The notes under the pieces are model-generated. The model was given only the letters and a program-made list of their open reading frames with translations. It searched no databases and was not told where the DNA came from. DNA of 21,589 nucleotides from a virus. Below are positions 16,059 through 21,589 of the stretch, one piece after another. A program made the position numbers and the translations under genes. Each line of letters starts with the position of its first letter. Positions within the stretch are counted from its first letter, which is position 1. The DNA is taken from positions 1-21,589 of the IMG/VR virus record IMGVR_UViG_3300020129_000252. One strand, 5' to 3'.

Positions 16059-17342
16059 TCAAGCGCCGAGCGCATAGCTAGTGCGCCGCGGCACTGCGCC
16101 ATTGAACCCATAGCGGCTCACACCCTGCGGCTGATGCTCGCGCTGAGCGCCGAGATACGCCAGCCCGAGCGCGATCACCGTGTCATCGTGCTGCCCTGGC
16201 GGTGCCCCGTAGCGAAGCATGCCGCTTGGCAAGACGCTTGCTTCATAGCCCAGGAGTTCGCTCTGCTGGACAGGGTCGTCCAGCAGGGTCAGCTCTCCAC
16301 GTTCGATCGCCAGCCCGAGAGACTGCACGAGGGCGGCCTTACTGGCATTCGTCGCATCCCACGCCCACACGGGTAGAGCAGGGCGCGGGGCGCCGATGAT
16401 GCGGGCATAACCGCTCTGCAGACGTTCGACAAGCGGCGAGCCGATGCTGTTCTTCTCAGCCACGATAAGTGTCGGTCGGTAGACTTCGGCCCAAGCGTGT
16501 AGGCGCTCGGTCTGCAGCTCGTAATCAATCTCACTGAAACGATCCAGGGCAACCTGATTCCCGAGTGTTGCGTCCACGATCGAGATGGCCGTGAAGTCAT
16601 TGGTCCTCCCCCAGTCAACGCCGATGCAGTATTGATGACCTGCCTGCCGTGGTTGTGGAGTGAGACGTGACACCGCGGACACACCGCGGAACACTCCACC
16701 GCCCTCGAGCTGGAGGAACTCAGCGCGGTACTCCTGCGCCCATGCGCGTTCTGGTAGCTCATGCTGCGCCGACACCAGCTCGTCAGTGGCAATGAACGGA
16801 TTGACACTGGTTGGCATCTGCCACGAACTCCAGTCCACCTGGAGTGGATCCTGACCTTGCTGGTACAGACTCCAGAAGTCGTTCAGTCCACGTGGAGTAC
16901 TCATAAACCACGCACCACCGGCCAGGTCCGTCAGTGTCGGCCGGAGTGCGAGCTGCCAGATCTCCAGCAGGTCGCGCACCATCGCCGCCTCGTCGAGCAC
17001 AATGAGCTTGTACTTTCGGCCGCGAGCAGGATTGGGGTCGTCCAAAGACCAGCACTCGAGCGTGCCCCCGGTGATGAGCTCGAGCCGATGATCCTGCTCG
17101 CTTTTCATGCGCGTCACGGGCTCGAGAACGGCACGCACTTCGCGCCAGAACTCGGCCAAAAGTTTGTACGTTGGCGCGAAATATCCGGCGGGTTTTGCGT
17201 GCAATGCGATGTCGGCGAGCAGGTGCTGAGCCAGCGTCGACTTGCCGGCACGGCGACCGAGCGCGACCACATTGAAGCGTGACGCTTCGTCCAGGATCTG
17301 CTGCTGCGCGGGGTGCGGCCGCACGAGCTGGATACGTGGCAT
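16059..17342 (-). CDS. terL: Terminase large subunit
   Basis: From the ATG at 17342 this gives 427 aa with a complete two-domain terminase. In the ATPase part are Walker A GRRAGKS (29-35), Walker B LIVLDE (113-118) and the coupling motif STP (148-150). In the RNase H-like nuclease part are D243 in GVDWGRTNDF, E296 in LIVAEKNS and D386/D387 in GQHDDTVIAL, which should hold the catalytic metals. The enzyme pumps DNA into the procapsid through the portal and cuts concatemers. An in-frame extension to 17459 is possible but reads as non-coding (Ser/Arg/Cys-rich) and overlaps the 54-aa gene. The nuclease and ATPase residues all appear intact. Confidence 0.96.
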   Translation of the reverse strand: MPRIQLVRPHPAQQQILDEASRFNVVALGRRAGKSTLAQHLLADIALHAKPAGYFAPTYKLLAEFWREVRAVLEPVTRMKSEQDHRLELITGGTLECWSLDDPNPARGRKYKLIVLDEAAMVRDLLEIWQLALRPTLTDLAGGAWFMSTPRGLNDFWSLYQQGQDPLQVDWSSWQMPTSVNPFIATDELVSAQHELPERAWAQEYRAEFLQLEGGGVFRGVSAVSRLTPQPRQAGHQYCIGVDWGRTNDFTAISIVDATLGNQVALDRFSEIDYELQTERLHAWAEVYRPTLIVAEKNSIGSPLVERLQSGYARIIGAPRPALPVWAWDATNASKAALVQSLGLAIERGELTLLDDPVQQSELLGYEASVLPSGMLRYGAPPGQHDDTVIALGLAYLGAQREHQPQGVSRYGFNGAVPRRTSYALGA

Positions 17343-17346
17343 GGCC

Positions 17347-17511
17347 CTATGACCGAGCCTCGAGAAGCTGCCCGAGAACGTGCTGCAGCTCGTCGCTCCA
17401 GCCCGCCGCGTCGACATGTCTGGCGAGCAGCAGGACCGCGGTTTCAAGATTCGCCACACGGCGCAGCAGCTCGGCGTGGACCTCGTACGCGTTGCGCTCG
17501 GACAGCGTCAC
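17347..17511 (-). CDS. Small helical protein directly before terminase (54 aa)
   Basis: GTG at 17511 to TAG at 17347 encodes MTLSERNAYEVHAELLRRVA, then a Leu/Ala-rich helix with heptad-like spacing (NLETAVLLLARHV), then DELQHVLGQLLEARS. It fills the gap between the possible small terminase gene and terL with three and four bases on its sides, and its third positions are mostly G or C. This fits a coiled-coil oligomerising peptide. Function unknown; a packaging accessory is conceivable from position. The GTG start and absence of a strong ribosome binding site leave doubt about the exact start. Confidence 0.6.
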   Translation of the reverse strand: MTLSERNAYEVHAELLRRVANLETAVLLLARHVDAAGWSDELQHVLGQLLEARS

Positions 17512-17514
17512 GGC

Positions 17515-17853
17515 TCAGTGTGCGACGCCGTTCGTGAGCGCGTTCGGACGGTCGACGTACTCGATCTCAATGACCTGTCGACCCTCGGACTGGAGCTTCT
17601 CCGCGGACTTGAAACCCGCATAGTCGAGCACGTACCGCGCCGCAGCCAGGTCGTTGTCGGCGATGAGATTCGCGAGTGCGGATACCGCGGGATGCACGAG
17701 TGCTCGCATGCGGTCCTCGGCATTGGCGAGCGCTTGCGGCGACTTGCCGCCGTGCATGCGGCACACCTGCTGGTTGCGCATGGCGGGCACCCGGCATTGT
17801 CGACCGTCGCGGACTCGAGCGTGGCACTGGCGCATGGGGTCGACAACACGCAT
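17515..17853 (-). CDS. Possible terminase small subunit, with Cys/His HGG motif (112 aa)
   Basis: A 112-aa protein starting at the ATG at 17853, four bases after the preceding stop. The N-terminal third has a zinc-like motif, C10, C20, C31 and H34 within CRMHGGKSPQ, followed by the helical part ALANAEDRMRALVHPAVSAL and a region ending IEIEYVDRP. Proteins with this C-x-C-xMHGG opening followed by helices lie just upstream of the large terminase in many phages and are often taken as small subunits or their partners, which recognise phage DNA. Position supports this. A homeobox-like or helix-turn-helix segment is not obvious, so the role is tentative. Confidence 0.55.
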   Translation of the reverse strand: MRVVDPMRQCHARVRDGRQCRVPAMRNQQVCRMHGGKSPQALANAEDRMRALVHPAVSALANLIADNDLAAARYVLDYAGFKSAEKLQSEGRQVIEIEYVDRPNALTNGVAH

Positions 17854-17857
17854 GGGG

Positions 17858-18037
17858 TCAGGACGCTTGCGCTTCGACGGGTTCGGGCTCGTCGGCGCCG
17901 GTCTCGGCGAGCAGCATCAGGCTCTTCCAATCCGAGAGCAAGTGCAGGCCCCAGTGGTGCTCGAGCAGGTTGTCCGAGGCTTCGAGCTCGACGGCCGCGG
18001 CGTGCATCACCACGAGCAACTCAGGCAGATACGTCAT
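17858..18037 (-). CDS. Small hypothetical protein (59 aa)
   Basis: ATG at 18037 (overlapping the previous TGA as ATGA) to TGA at 17858. Sequence starts MTYLPELLVVMHAAAVELEA, continues SDNLLEHHWGLHLLSDWKSL and ends in an acidic Glu/Pro/Ala tail. Mostly amphipathic helix, with a strong excess of GC at third positions. It fills exactly the gap between two genes with tight spacing on both sides, which supports reality despite its small size. Function not recognised. Confidence 0.65.
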   Translation of the reverse strand: MTYLPELLVVMHAAAVELEASDNLLEHHWGLHLLSDWKSLMLLAETGADEPEPVEAQAS

Positions 18038-18231
18038 GCCGATTCGTTCTCCGGCGGGGTAGTTCGGCGCAGTCGTTTCAGGGTTTCCTGCTGGCGCCGG
18101 GCGCAGCGCAGCGAGCAGTACAGGTGCTTGACGACGGCGTGATTCGAGGGCTCATGCCACTCGGTCTCGGGAATCTTTCGGCCACACCCCACGCAGAACT
18201 CGACGGCGCCAGTGTACGGCTCCTGGGTCAC
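18034..18231 (-). CDS. Small zinc-finger protein (65 aa)
   Basis: I chose the GTG at 18231, which overlaps the stop of the replication gene as GTGA; an in-frame ATG five codons earlier lacks a ribosome binding site. The protein has C13-x2-C16 in CVGCGRKIP and C39-x3-C43 in YCSLRCARRQQ, with several histidines in between (H26, H31, H36), which suggests one zinc site of treble-clef type. It ends in a basic, then acidic tail. Small proteins of this kind often bind nucleic acid or a partner protein; the specific role is unknown. It lies between the replication and packaging genes. Confidence 0.7.
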   Translation of the reverse strand: MTQEPYTGAVEFCVGCGRKIPETEWHEPSNHAVVKHLYCSLRCARRQQETLKRLRRTTPPENESA

Positions 18232-18812
18232 GGCACGACCACCCATTCGCGTTTGCCGTTGGCGTCCTGGCGCTGCTCGTACTTCGGCCCGTCGTTCTCA
18301 AACTCGAGCGTCTCGGAAGAATTCCGCCCCCTTCGCTTGCGAGGGGGGTTGGGGGGTGCTCCGGGGATTCCCGTAGGGAATCCGGGACCGGGACCGGGAC
18401 CGGGACCGGGAGCGCCCGGAAGATTTTCGGAATCCGGTGGGGTTCCGGCCGGAATCCGTTGTGAATTCGTGGTCTGCGCGCCGCGGCGTTTGCGGGCGCG
18501 ATCCTCGTCGCGTTGACGCAGCACGGCCTCGCGCGACGGCTGAAATTCCAGGTAGTCGTGGATGTACCAGCCACTGATGTGCTCGGGCGCTTCCCAACGC
18601 CGCGCCGCCACGAGTTGCTGCACGGCCACGTCCCAATTCCGCAGGTGAATCAACGCCCCAATAGCCTGCACGTCCGTCACGCTCAGGTGCCCGTCGCGCA
18701 ACTCGCGTGCGGAGTAGATGATGCCGGCCATGTCCAGCGCAATCGCTTGCGTCGACAAGCCTGCTAATTTCCCATTGCCCAGATAGTCATCTGCGAATCT
18801 TGCCCATGGCAC
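18228..18812 (-). CDS. Winged-helix replication initiation-type protein (194 aa)
   Basis: Starts at GTG 18812, directly after the previous TGA, with AGAAGGA about nine bases upstream. Residues 1-100 match the pattern of phage winged-helix proteins: MPWARFADDYLGNGKLAGLS, then STQAIALDMAGIIYSARELRDG, LSVTDVQAIG and GWYIHDYLEFQPSREAVL. A basic segment (RARKRR) follows, then a Pro/Gly linker (residues 113-157) made of GP repeats, then a basic and acidic tail. Proteins of this build include replisome organisers that bind an origin and recruit replication proteins, and neighbouring RecT-like and nuclease genes fit a replication-recombination module. The linker DNA carries repeated GGAATCCG, as if the origin lay inside the gene. 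A transcription factor role cannot be excluded. Confidence 0.68.
   Translation of the reverse strand: MPWARFADDYLGNGKLAGLSTQAIALDMAGIIYSARELRDGHLSVTDVQAIGALIHLRNWDVAVQQLVAARRWEAPEHISGWYIHDYLEFQPSREAVLRQRDEDRARKRRGAQTTNSQRIPAGTPPDSENLPGAPGPGPGPGPGFPTGIPGAPPNPPRKRRGRNSSETLEFENDGPKYEQRQDANGKREWVVVP
18364..18458. other. Candidate replication origin: iteron-like repeats inside the replication gene
   Basis: GGAATCCG occurs exactly three times at 18377-18384, 18429-18436 and 18451-18458, with an inverted near-copy GGGATTCC at 18364-18371. The last pairs with the first as a perfect hairpin, GGATTCCC (18365-18372) against GGGAATCC (18376-18383), with a three-base loop. The repeats read in three different codon phases of the gene, so they are not simply a repeated peptide. 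Lambda ori lies in the same relative place, inside gene O. No strongly AT-rich melting region is obvious nearby. Confidence 0.4.
18382..18411. repeat. Five tandem CCGGGA hexamers
   Basis: Five uninterrupted copies of CCGGGA (30 bp). On the minus strand they encode the alternating Gly-Pro run of the replication protein linker. Such a repeat is prone to slippage in whole hexamers, which changes linker length without changing frame. Confidence 0.9.
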
Positions 18813-19037
18813 TCAAGCGTCCTTCTTTCGCCTTGCCTTTTTGAAGCGTCCCAGACTGGTGATCATCGATTCCTCAGATGGCAGCAGCAGGTCGTTCAGC
18901 GTCTCCTGAGAAATCACGTCCATATCCGTGATCTTGTCGACACCATTCACACCGTGGATACCGCACCACACGCCGGTCCGCGTGGTGCGGTGCGCCGCCA
19001 GGTCCTCGTGCAACTCCACTAACCAGAACCGGCTCAC
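18813..19037 (-). CDS. Hypothetical protein (74 aa)
   Basis: GTG start at 19037 overlapping the recombinase stop as GTGA; its TGA is immediately followed by the start of the replication gene. It begins MSRFWLVELHEDLAAHRTTR, has GVWCGIHGVNGVDKITDMDV in the middle, an acidic helix and a very basic C-terminus (FKKARRKKDA). No catalytic motif, zinc set or membrane segment is visible. The basic tail would fit nucleic acid contact. Tight coupling on both sides supports it as a gene in the replication-recombination module. Family not recognised. Confidence 0.7.
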   Translation of the reverse strand: MSRFWLVELHEDLAAHRTTRTGVWCGIHGVNGVDKITDMDVISQETLNDLLLPSEESMITSLGRFKKARRKKDA

Positions 19038-19861
19038 ACCAGTTCGCCACTCCTGAGCTGTCGCGCCTCTTCGATAGCGTCCAGGTCCTCGTCACGATGC
19101 TCCGCGGCCGCATGGGCCTGCGCCGCGATGCGCGCCGCTTCCTGGTTGTCGAGCTGCTCTTGCTTCGCCTCGATGGCGTCCACCAACTCCGTGCCGCGCA
19201 GCTTCAATTCGTCACGCGCAATCGGTAGTTTGGCCACCACCGGATTCAGTCCGAGCGCGTGCGCCTGGTCGATCAACTCCCGATAGCGTTTCCAGATCCG
19301 GTCGTCCGCCGAGCGCACCATGTCAGCGTCGACGACCTCCCGCTCGCGCGTCGGCACCGGCAATGCTTCTGCCTCCGGGTAATACGCACCAGGGATCGAG
19401 TCGACCTCGCTCTCGTCCGTCATGCCCAATCCGCACAACGACAGGGTGACGCGACGCTTGGCTTTCGTTTCACTTTTCATGAGCGCATTCGCCAGCGCCT
19501 CGCCAGCGAGACCCTTGACGTTGACCGCGCCAATGGCCGAGTCCCTGCGTCCATCAGGTGTCGACGCCGTGGCCGTCACGACCAGCAGGTCGCCGATCTG
19601 CTCTCGCTCAAGCCGCGTGATGCTCACCTTGTGCAAGCTGCGCAGCTGGTCGGTGGCATCCTTCTTGGCGTACAGCACCAGCTTGCTGTTCAGCACGATG
19701 TAATCGAACGGCTTGCTCAACGGATTCAGGTTCAGGCTGGCGCAGAGCTTCAGGTAATAGTTGATGCGCTGCTCGGAGTCGAGCCCAGACAGGTCGCCCT
19801 GCACTAGCGCCTGCTCGACGGTCAGGCTCTGCGGCTTCGGTTTCGCGAGTGTTTGCGTCAT
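19034..19861 (-). CDS. Putative single-strand annealing recombinase (RecT/Rad52-like)
   Basis: From the ATG at 19861, with GGAGG seven bases upstream, this gives 275 aa. The core has INYYLKLCASLNLNPLSKPF, LNSKLVLYAKKDATDQLRSL, DLLVVTATASTPDGRRDSAI and GEALANALMKSETKAKRRVT followed by LSLCGLGMTDESEVDSIPGA. This arrangement is typical of a widespread phage protein family that I associate with RecT/ERF/Rad52-type annealing proteins, which pair single DNA strands during recombination and replication. The last 90 residues are a charged helix. The reading frame stays open upstream to 20494, which I take as a frameshift artefact (see the neighbouring gene) rather than a real fusion. Closeness to a VRR-NUC nuclease and a replication protein supports the role. 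The exact superfamily is inferred. Confidence 0.7.
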   Translation of the reverse strand: MTQTLAKPKPQSLTVEQALVQGDLSGLDSEQRINYYLKLCASLNLNPLSKPFDYIVLNSKLVLYAKKDATDQLRSLHKVSITRLEREQIGDLLVVTATASTPDGRRDSAIGAVNVKGLAGEALANALMKSETKAKRRVTLSLCGLGMTDESEVDSIPGAYYPEAEALPVPTREREVVDADMVRSADDRIWKRYRELIDQAHALGLNPVVAKLPIARDELKLRGTELVDAIEAKQEQLDNQEAARIAAQAHAAAEHRDEDLDAIEEARQLRSGELV

Positions 19862-20362
19862 GCACTTGCCTCCGATACGAGCAGGTAGCGTCCGAGCGTT
19901 GCCAGACGACGCTGCTCCCGAAAAATATTGACGATATCCGTCGCCAGTGAAGGTCAGGTCGGCTTTGCCTACCACGTCGTCGACACTGTCCATCGAACAC
20001 TGCTGGTACCAACCTGCTTTCGCCACAAGACCGAACGCGTGGTACGTGTCGATCAGCGATGGATAGAAATTGCGTCCGATCTTGGCTTGTACAGCCCCGA
20101 TATACGGCGTGGACGGCCAGCCATCCCATTGGTCAAAGCAGAATTCCGTGAACTCTTGCTGGCTCGGGAGTCGGCCACATGACGCAACCCAGTTATGAAA
20201 TTCGTAAACGACAGGCGTGGGAGTCATTCCGGCCTGATCAGCGAGACCACCCAACCGGGTCAACTCGCGGTTATCCCAGACGCAGGGATGCGTAGTCAGA
20301 AAGTCCTTGATGCCTTCCGGATCAAAGAAGCGAACCAACAGCCTCGCAGTTGTGGTGCCCAT
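19858..20362 (-). CDS. Hypothetical protein with an apparent one-base frameshift near its end
   Basis: The ATG at 20362 overlaps the lysozyme stop (TGATG) and gives MGTTTARLLVRFFDPEGIKD, then a compact, aromatic-rich protein (FHNWVASCGRLPSQQEFTEF; GRNFYPSLIDTYHAFGLVAK). In this frame it continues without stop into the recombinase. If one base is dropped from the run of five T's on the minus strand (A's at 19921-19925), the frame instead continues from GDGYRQYF to REQRRLATLGRYLLVSEASA and stops in an ATGA overlap with the recombinase start, the joining style used throughout this window. The length 505 bp is one more than a multiple of three. A +1 slip by the ribosome would have the same effect. 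Function not recognised. Confidence 0.6.
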
Positions 20363-20808
20363 CAGCAGTACCCCGCAGAAACGGCGACGAACTCGCGGGC
20401 GCGGCCGACGGCGATCATCCAGTTGATGGCCGCGGTGTTGGCAGCGGGATCGAACACCGACAGTCCGGCGCGACCTTGGGGTGTGGATTTCCACGTCCCA
20501 GGTAGAAATTGCCCAAGGCCGCTAGCGCCGGACCGCGGATTCACAGCGTGCGCGTCGCCCCGACTCTCGACGCGAATGATGCAAGCCACTCTGCTCGATG
20601 CGCTGGGCGCCGGTGGTGCATGGGTAGCCGGAGGATCGAGCAGACCCTCAGATGCCAGGTACGCCGCCGGCGCCACGCCCGTGCTGTTGACGGCACCCTG
20701 CAGCGCTACAGGGTCCACACCCACCGACGCGGCAAGCACAGTCGTTTCCTCGTCGGGGTTGACGGCACCCGTGGAAAGCAAGAGCATCGCCGCGGCCAGC
20801 AGCGCCAC
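20362..20808 (-). CDS. Secreted lysozyme/transglycosylase-like muralytic enzyme (148 aa)
   Basis: GTG start at 20808, overlapping the stop of a 28-aa membrane gene (TAGTG). The N-terminus is a hydrophobic segment (ALLAAAMLLLSTGAV), a likely signal peptide or signal anchor. After a Pro/Ala linker (residues about 57-72) comes a lysozyme-fold domain with probable catalytic E81 in IIRVESRGDAHAVNP, then the conserved GASGLGQFLPGTW, FDPAANTAAINWMI and the final YC. With C76 it could form a disulfide outside the membrane. This layout resembles Rpf-like or transglycosylase-like muralytic enzymes found in phages and actinobacteria, which cut the glycan strands of peptidoglycan. It is probably the lysis enzyme of this phage. 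Its place between nuclease and recombinase genes is unusual for a lysis gene. Confidence 0.8.
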   Translation of the reverse strand: MALLAAAMLLLSTGAVNPDEETTVLAASVGVDPVALQGAVNSTGVAPAAYLASEGLLDPPATHAPPAPSASSRVACIIRVESRGDAHAVNPRSGASGLGQFLPGTWKSTPQGRAGLSVFDPAANTAAINWMIAVGRAREFVAVSAGYC

Positions 20809-20894
20809 TAGCCCACGCTCCTGAGCGCAATGATCACGATCAGCAGCACCAGAAACCCGAACGGCACGTAGACGTGCATCTGGTCGTCACTCAT
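20808..20894 (-). CDS. Minute membrane peptide before the lysis enzyme (28 aa)
   Basis: The ATG at 20894 overlaps the preceding gene by eight bases (ATGAGTGA), and the TAG at 20808 overlaps the lysis-enzyme GTG. The peptide is MSDDQMHVYVPFGFLVLLIV then IIALRSVG: a short acidic N-terminus, one transmembrane helix (about residues 10-24) and a basic end. The position directly before a muralytic gene recalls holin-endolysin pairs, but 28 residues is far below the usual holin size, so a holin role is only a possibility. Translational coupling on both sides supports the gene. Confidence 0.6.
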   Translation of the reverse strand: MSDDQMHVYVPFGFLVLLIVIIALRSVG

Positions 20895-21078
20895 CGTCAG
20901 CAGGCTCGCCCAGGCAGTCGTGGCGGCGGCGCGGCGTCAGCTCGTCGTGCTCCGCGCATAGGAACTGGGTGCACAAGGGACACCACGTCTCGGGCACGCG
21001 CTCGCAGCCCCGCGCCTGGCACAACACCGGCACCTCGTCGAGCATCCACTCGATTTCCGGCGAGGTTGTCTCGTTCAT
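20887..21078 (-). CDS. Small zinc-binding protein with eight Cys/His ligands (63 aa)
   Basis: Starts MNETTSPEIEWMLDEVPVLC at the ATG at 21078, six bases after the VRR-NUC stop. Ligands are C20, C25, C33, C36 (WCPLC), C41, H44 (LCAEH), H53 and C55, in the order C-x4-C-x7-C-x2-C-x4-C-x2-H-x8-H-x-C. This spacing resembles the B-box or AN1-type fingers that hold two zinc ions. The N-terminus and C-terminus are acidic. Such a fold usually mediates protein contacts. I know of no specific phage function; it may assist the neighbouring nuclease or lysis genes, which is speculation. GGAGGA lies 11 bases upstream. Confidence 0.72.
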   Translation of the reverse strand: MNETTSPEIEWMLDEVPVLCQARGCERVPETWCPLCTQFLCAEHDELTPRRRHDCLGEPADDE

Positions 21079-21084
21079 CTCTTG

Positions 21085-21465
21085 CTAAATCCTCCGTCGC
21101 AAGATGGCGGCGATCACCGGAAGGTCGGCCGGGCGCCACACGTAGACCTCGGCGCACGTCGCGCGCAGGTCCTCGAGCCACTGCTGCTGGTCGACCGTCA
21201 GCCGGCCGCGGGCGTTCTTCAGCTCCGCAAAGATCACGCGATGGCCGCGCACCAGGACCAGGTCGGGGAAACCGGGCACGCTCTTACGCGAGTCGTGCGT
21301 GTGGTAGTGCCGCCAGTTGTAGAGCCGAGCCAGCGCCACGACCTGGTTGAGCAGCACCGCCTCGGGCTGCACCAGTTGGACGACGCGCACGCGCTTGGCC
21401 TGCACTCGTCGCCGCGAGCGGCCGCCGGTCGTGGCGTAGCCCAGACCACGGGTCGCCACGCTCAT
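21085..21465 (-). CDS. VRR-NUC domain nuclease
   Basis: From the ATG at 21465, overlapping a membrane-peptide stop as ATGA, this gives 126 aa. After a basic N-terminus (GGRSRRRVQAKRVRVVQ) comes the VRR-NUC core: E35 in QPEAVLLNQVVALAR, D68 in VPGFPDLVLV, then E81 and K83 in IFAELKNARGRLT and DQQQWLEDLRA with the conserved Gln. It is a PD-(D/E)XK-fold nuclease, metal-dependent, that in phages is thought to resolve branched DNA during replication and packaging. The domain spans nearly the whole protein, and the key residues all appear present. An in-frame extension to 21558 is possible but would run through the upstream gene. Confidence 0.88.
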   Translation of the reverse strand: MSVATRGLGYATTGGRSRRRVQAKRVRVVQLVQPEAVLLNQVVALARLYNWRHYHTHDSRKSVPGFPDLVLVRGHRVIFAELKNARGRLTVDQQQWLEDLRATCAEVYVWRPADLPVIAAILRRRI

Positions 21466-21572
21466 CGGCTGATGAGTCTCCAGACGACCAGCACCAGCCC
21501 GAGCCAGAAGAGCAGGCCCAGGCCGCACGCCAGCCACACGAACAGCGGCGGACGCCACACTGGCTCGTTCAC
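21462..21572 (-). CDS. Small membrane peptide at the right edge (36 aa)
   Basis: GTG at 21572 with an excellent GGAAGGA ribosome binding site six bases upstream; TGA overlaps the VRR-NUC ATG (ATGA). The peptide is MNEPVWRPPLFVWLACGLGL followed by LFWLGLVLVVWRLISR: one transmembrane helix of about 20 residues rich in Leu and Trp, with a basic end pointing inside. Too short for routine gene calling, but its signals are strong. Function unknown. It is the first gene visible in the leftward series; the promoter must lie outside the window. Confidence 0.65.
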   Translation of the reverse strand: MNEPVWRPPLFVWLACGLGLLFWLGLVLVVWRLISR

Positions 21573-21589
21573 GCGGGGTCCTTCCAGTA

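Noticed and set aside
15986-16111. Extended N-terminus of the 76-aa gene
   Set aside because: The extension overlaps the terminase end and reads as Cys/Arg-rich noise; the internal ATG has its own ribosome binding site.
19862-20494. Start of the long fused frame at 20494, giving a 486-aa fusion
   Set aside because: The first 44 codons are Arg-rich and lie inside the lysozyme gene; the ATG at 20362 forms the usual TGATG overlap, and the later part is better explained by a homopolymer frameshift.
1-21589. tRNA genes, CRISPR arrays, insertion sequences, integrase or attachment sites
   Set aside because: Looked for on both strands by eye; no cloverleaf, regularly spaced repeats, transposase or integrase motif was recognised.

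Overview
The window looks like a tailed-phage (Caudoviricetes) genome fragment with high GC, probably metagenomic. It carries a large terminase, portal, scaffold, major capsid protein, giant virion protein, VRR-NUC nuclease, recombinase and lysis enzyme. No integrase, repressor, tRNA, CRISPR array or insertion sequence is visible. Almost everything is on the minus strand, so transcription runs from the right end to the left end, and genes are joined by ATGA, GTGA, TGATG or TAGTG stop/start overlaps. The order (terminase, portal, large ejection-type proteins, scaffold, capsid) and the absence of a tape measure protein or tail tube in view suggest a short-tailed, podovirus-like particle. This is inference. 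The host cannot be named; the winged-helix and lysozyme types recall phages of Actinobacteria, but only weakly.

Right part (about 21.6 to 17.3 kb), early and DNA-metabolism genes: a 36-aa membrane peptide, a VRR-NUC nuclease, a 63-aa zinc protein, a 28-aa membrane peptide, a secreted lysozyme/Rpf-type muralytic enzyme, a frameshifted unknown gene, a RecT/Rad52-like annealing protein, a 74-aa unknown, a winged-helix replication protein whose linker DNA holds iteron-like repeats (candidate origin), a 65-aa zinc protein, a 59-aa protein, a possible small terminase subunit and a 54-aa protein.

Middle (17.3 to 12.7 kb): large terminase, a 22-aa membrane peptide, a 76-aa protein, portal, and a proline-rich protein with a tape-measure-like motif. 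A plus-strand gene for a membrane-anchored or exported four-cysteine protein (12262-12663) interrupts the series.

Left part (12.2 to 0 kb): a 1683-aa virion protein with a lytic transglycosylase followed by a C39-like peptidase domain, two further large putative virion proteins (657 and 477 aa), a plus-strand zinc-rich endonuclease VII-type HNH nuclease (3081-3731), a 42-aa basic protein, a scaffold-like protein, the major capsid protein, and two or three small proteins running off the left edge.

Points most worth checking: the iterons inside the replication gene, the single-base homopolymer frameshift before the recombinase, three minute membrane-protein genes, the two plus-strand islands each preceded by a hairpin, and the excess of CTCGAG. 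No stretch over 300 bases lacks a gene.
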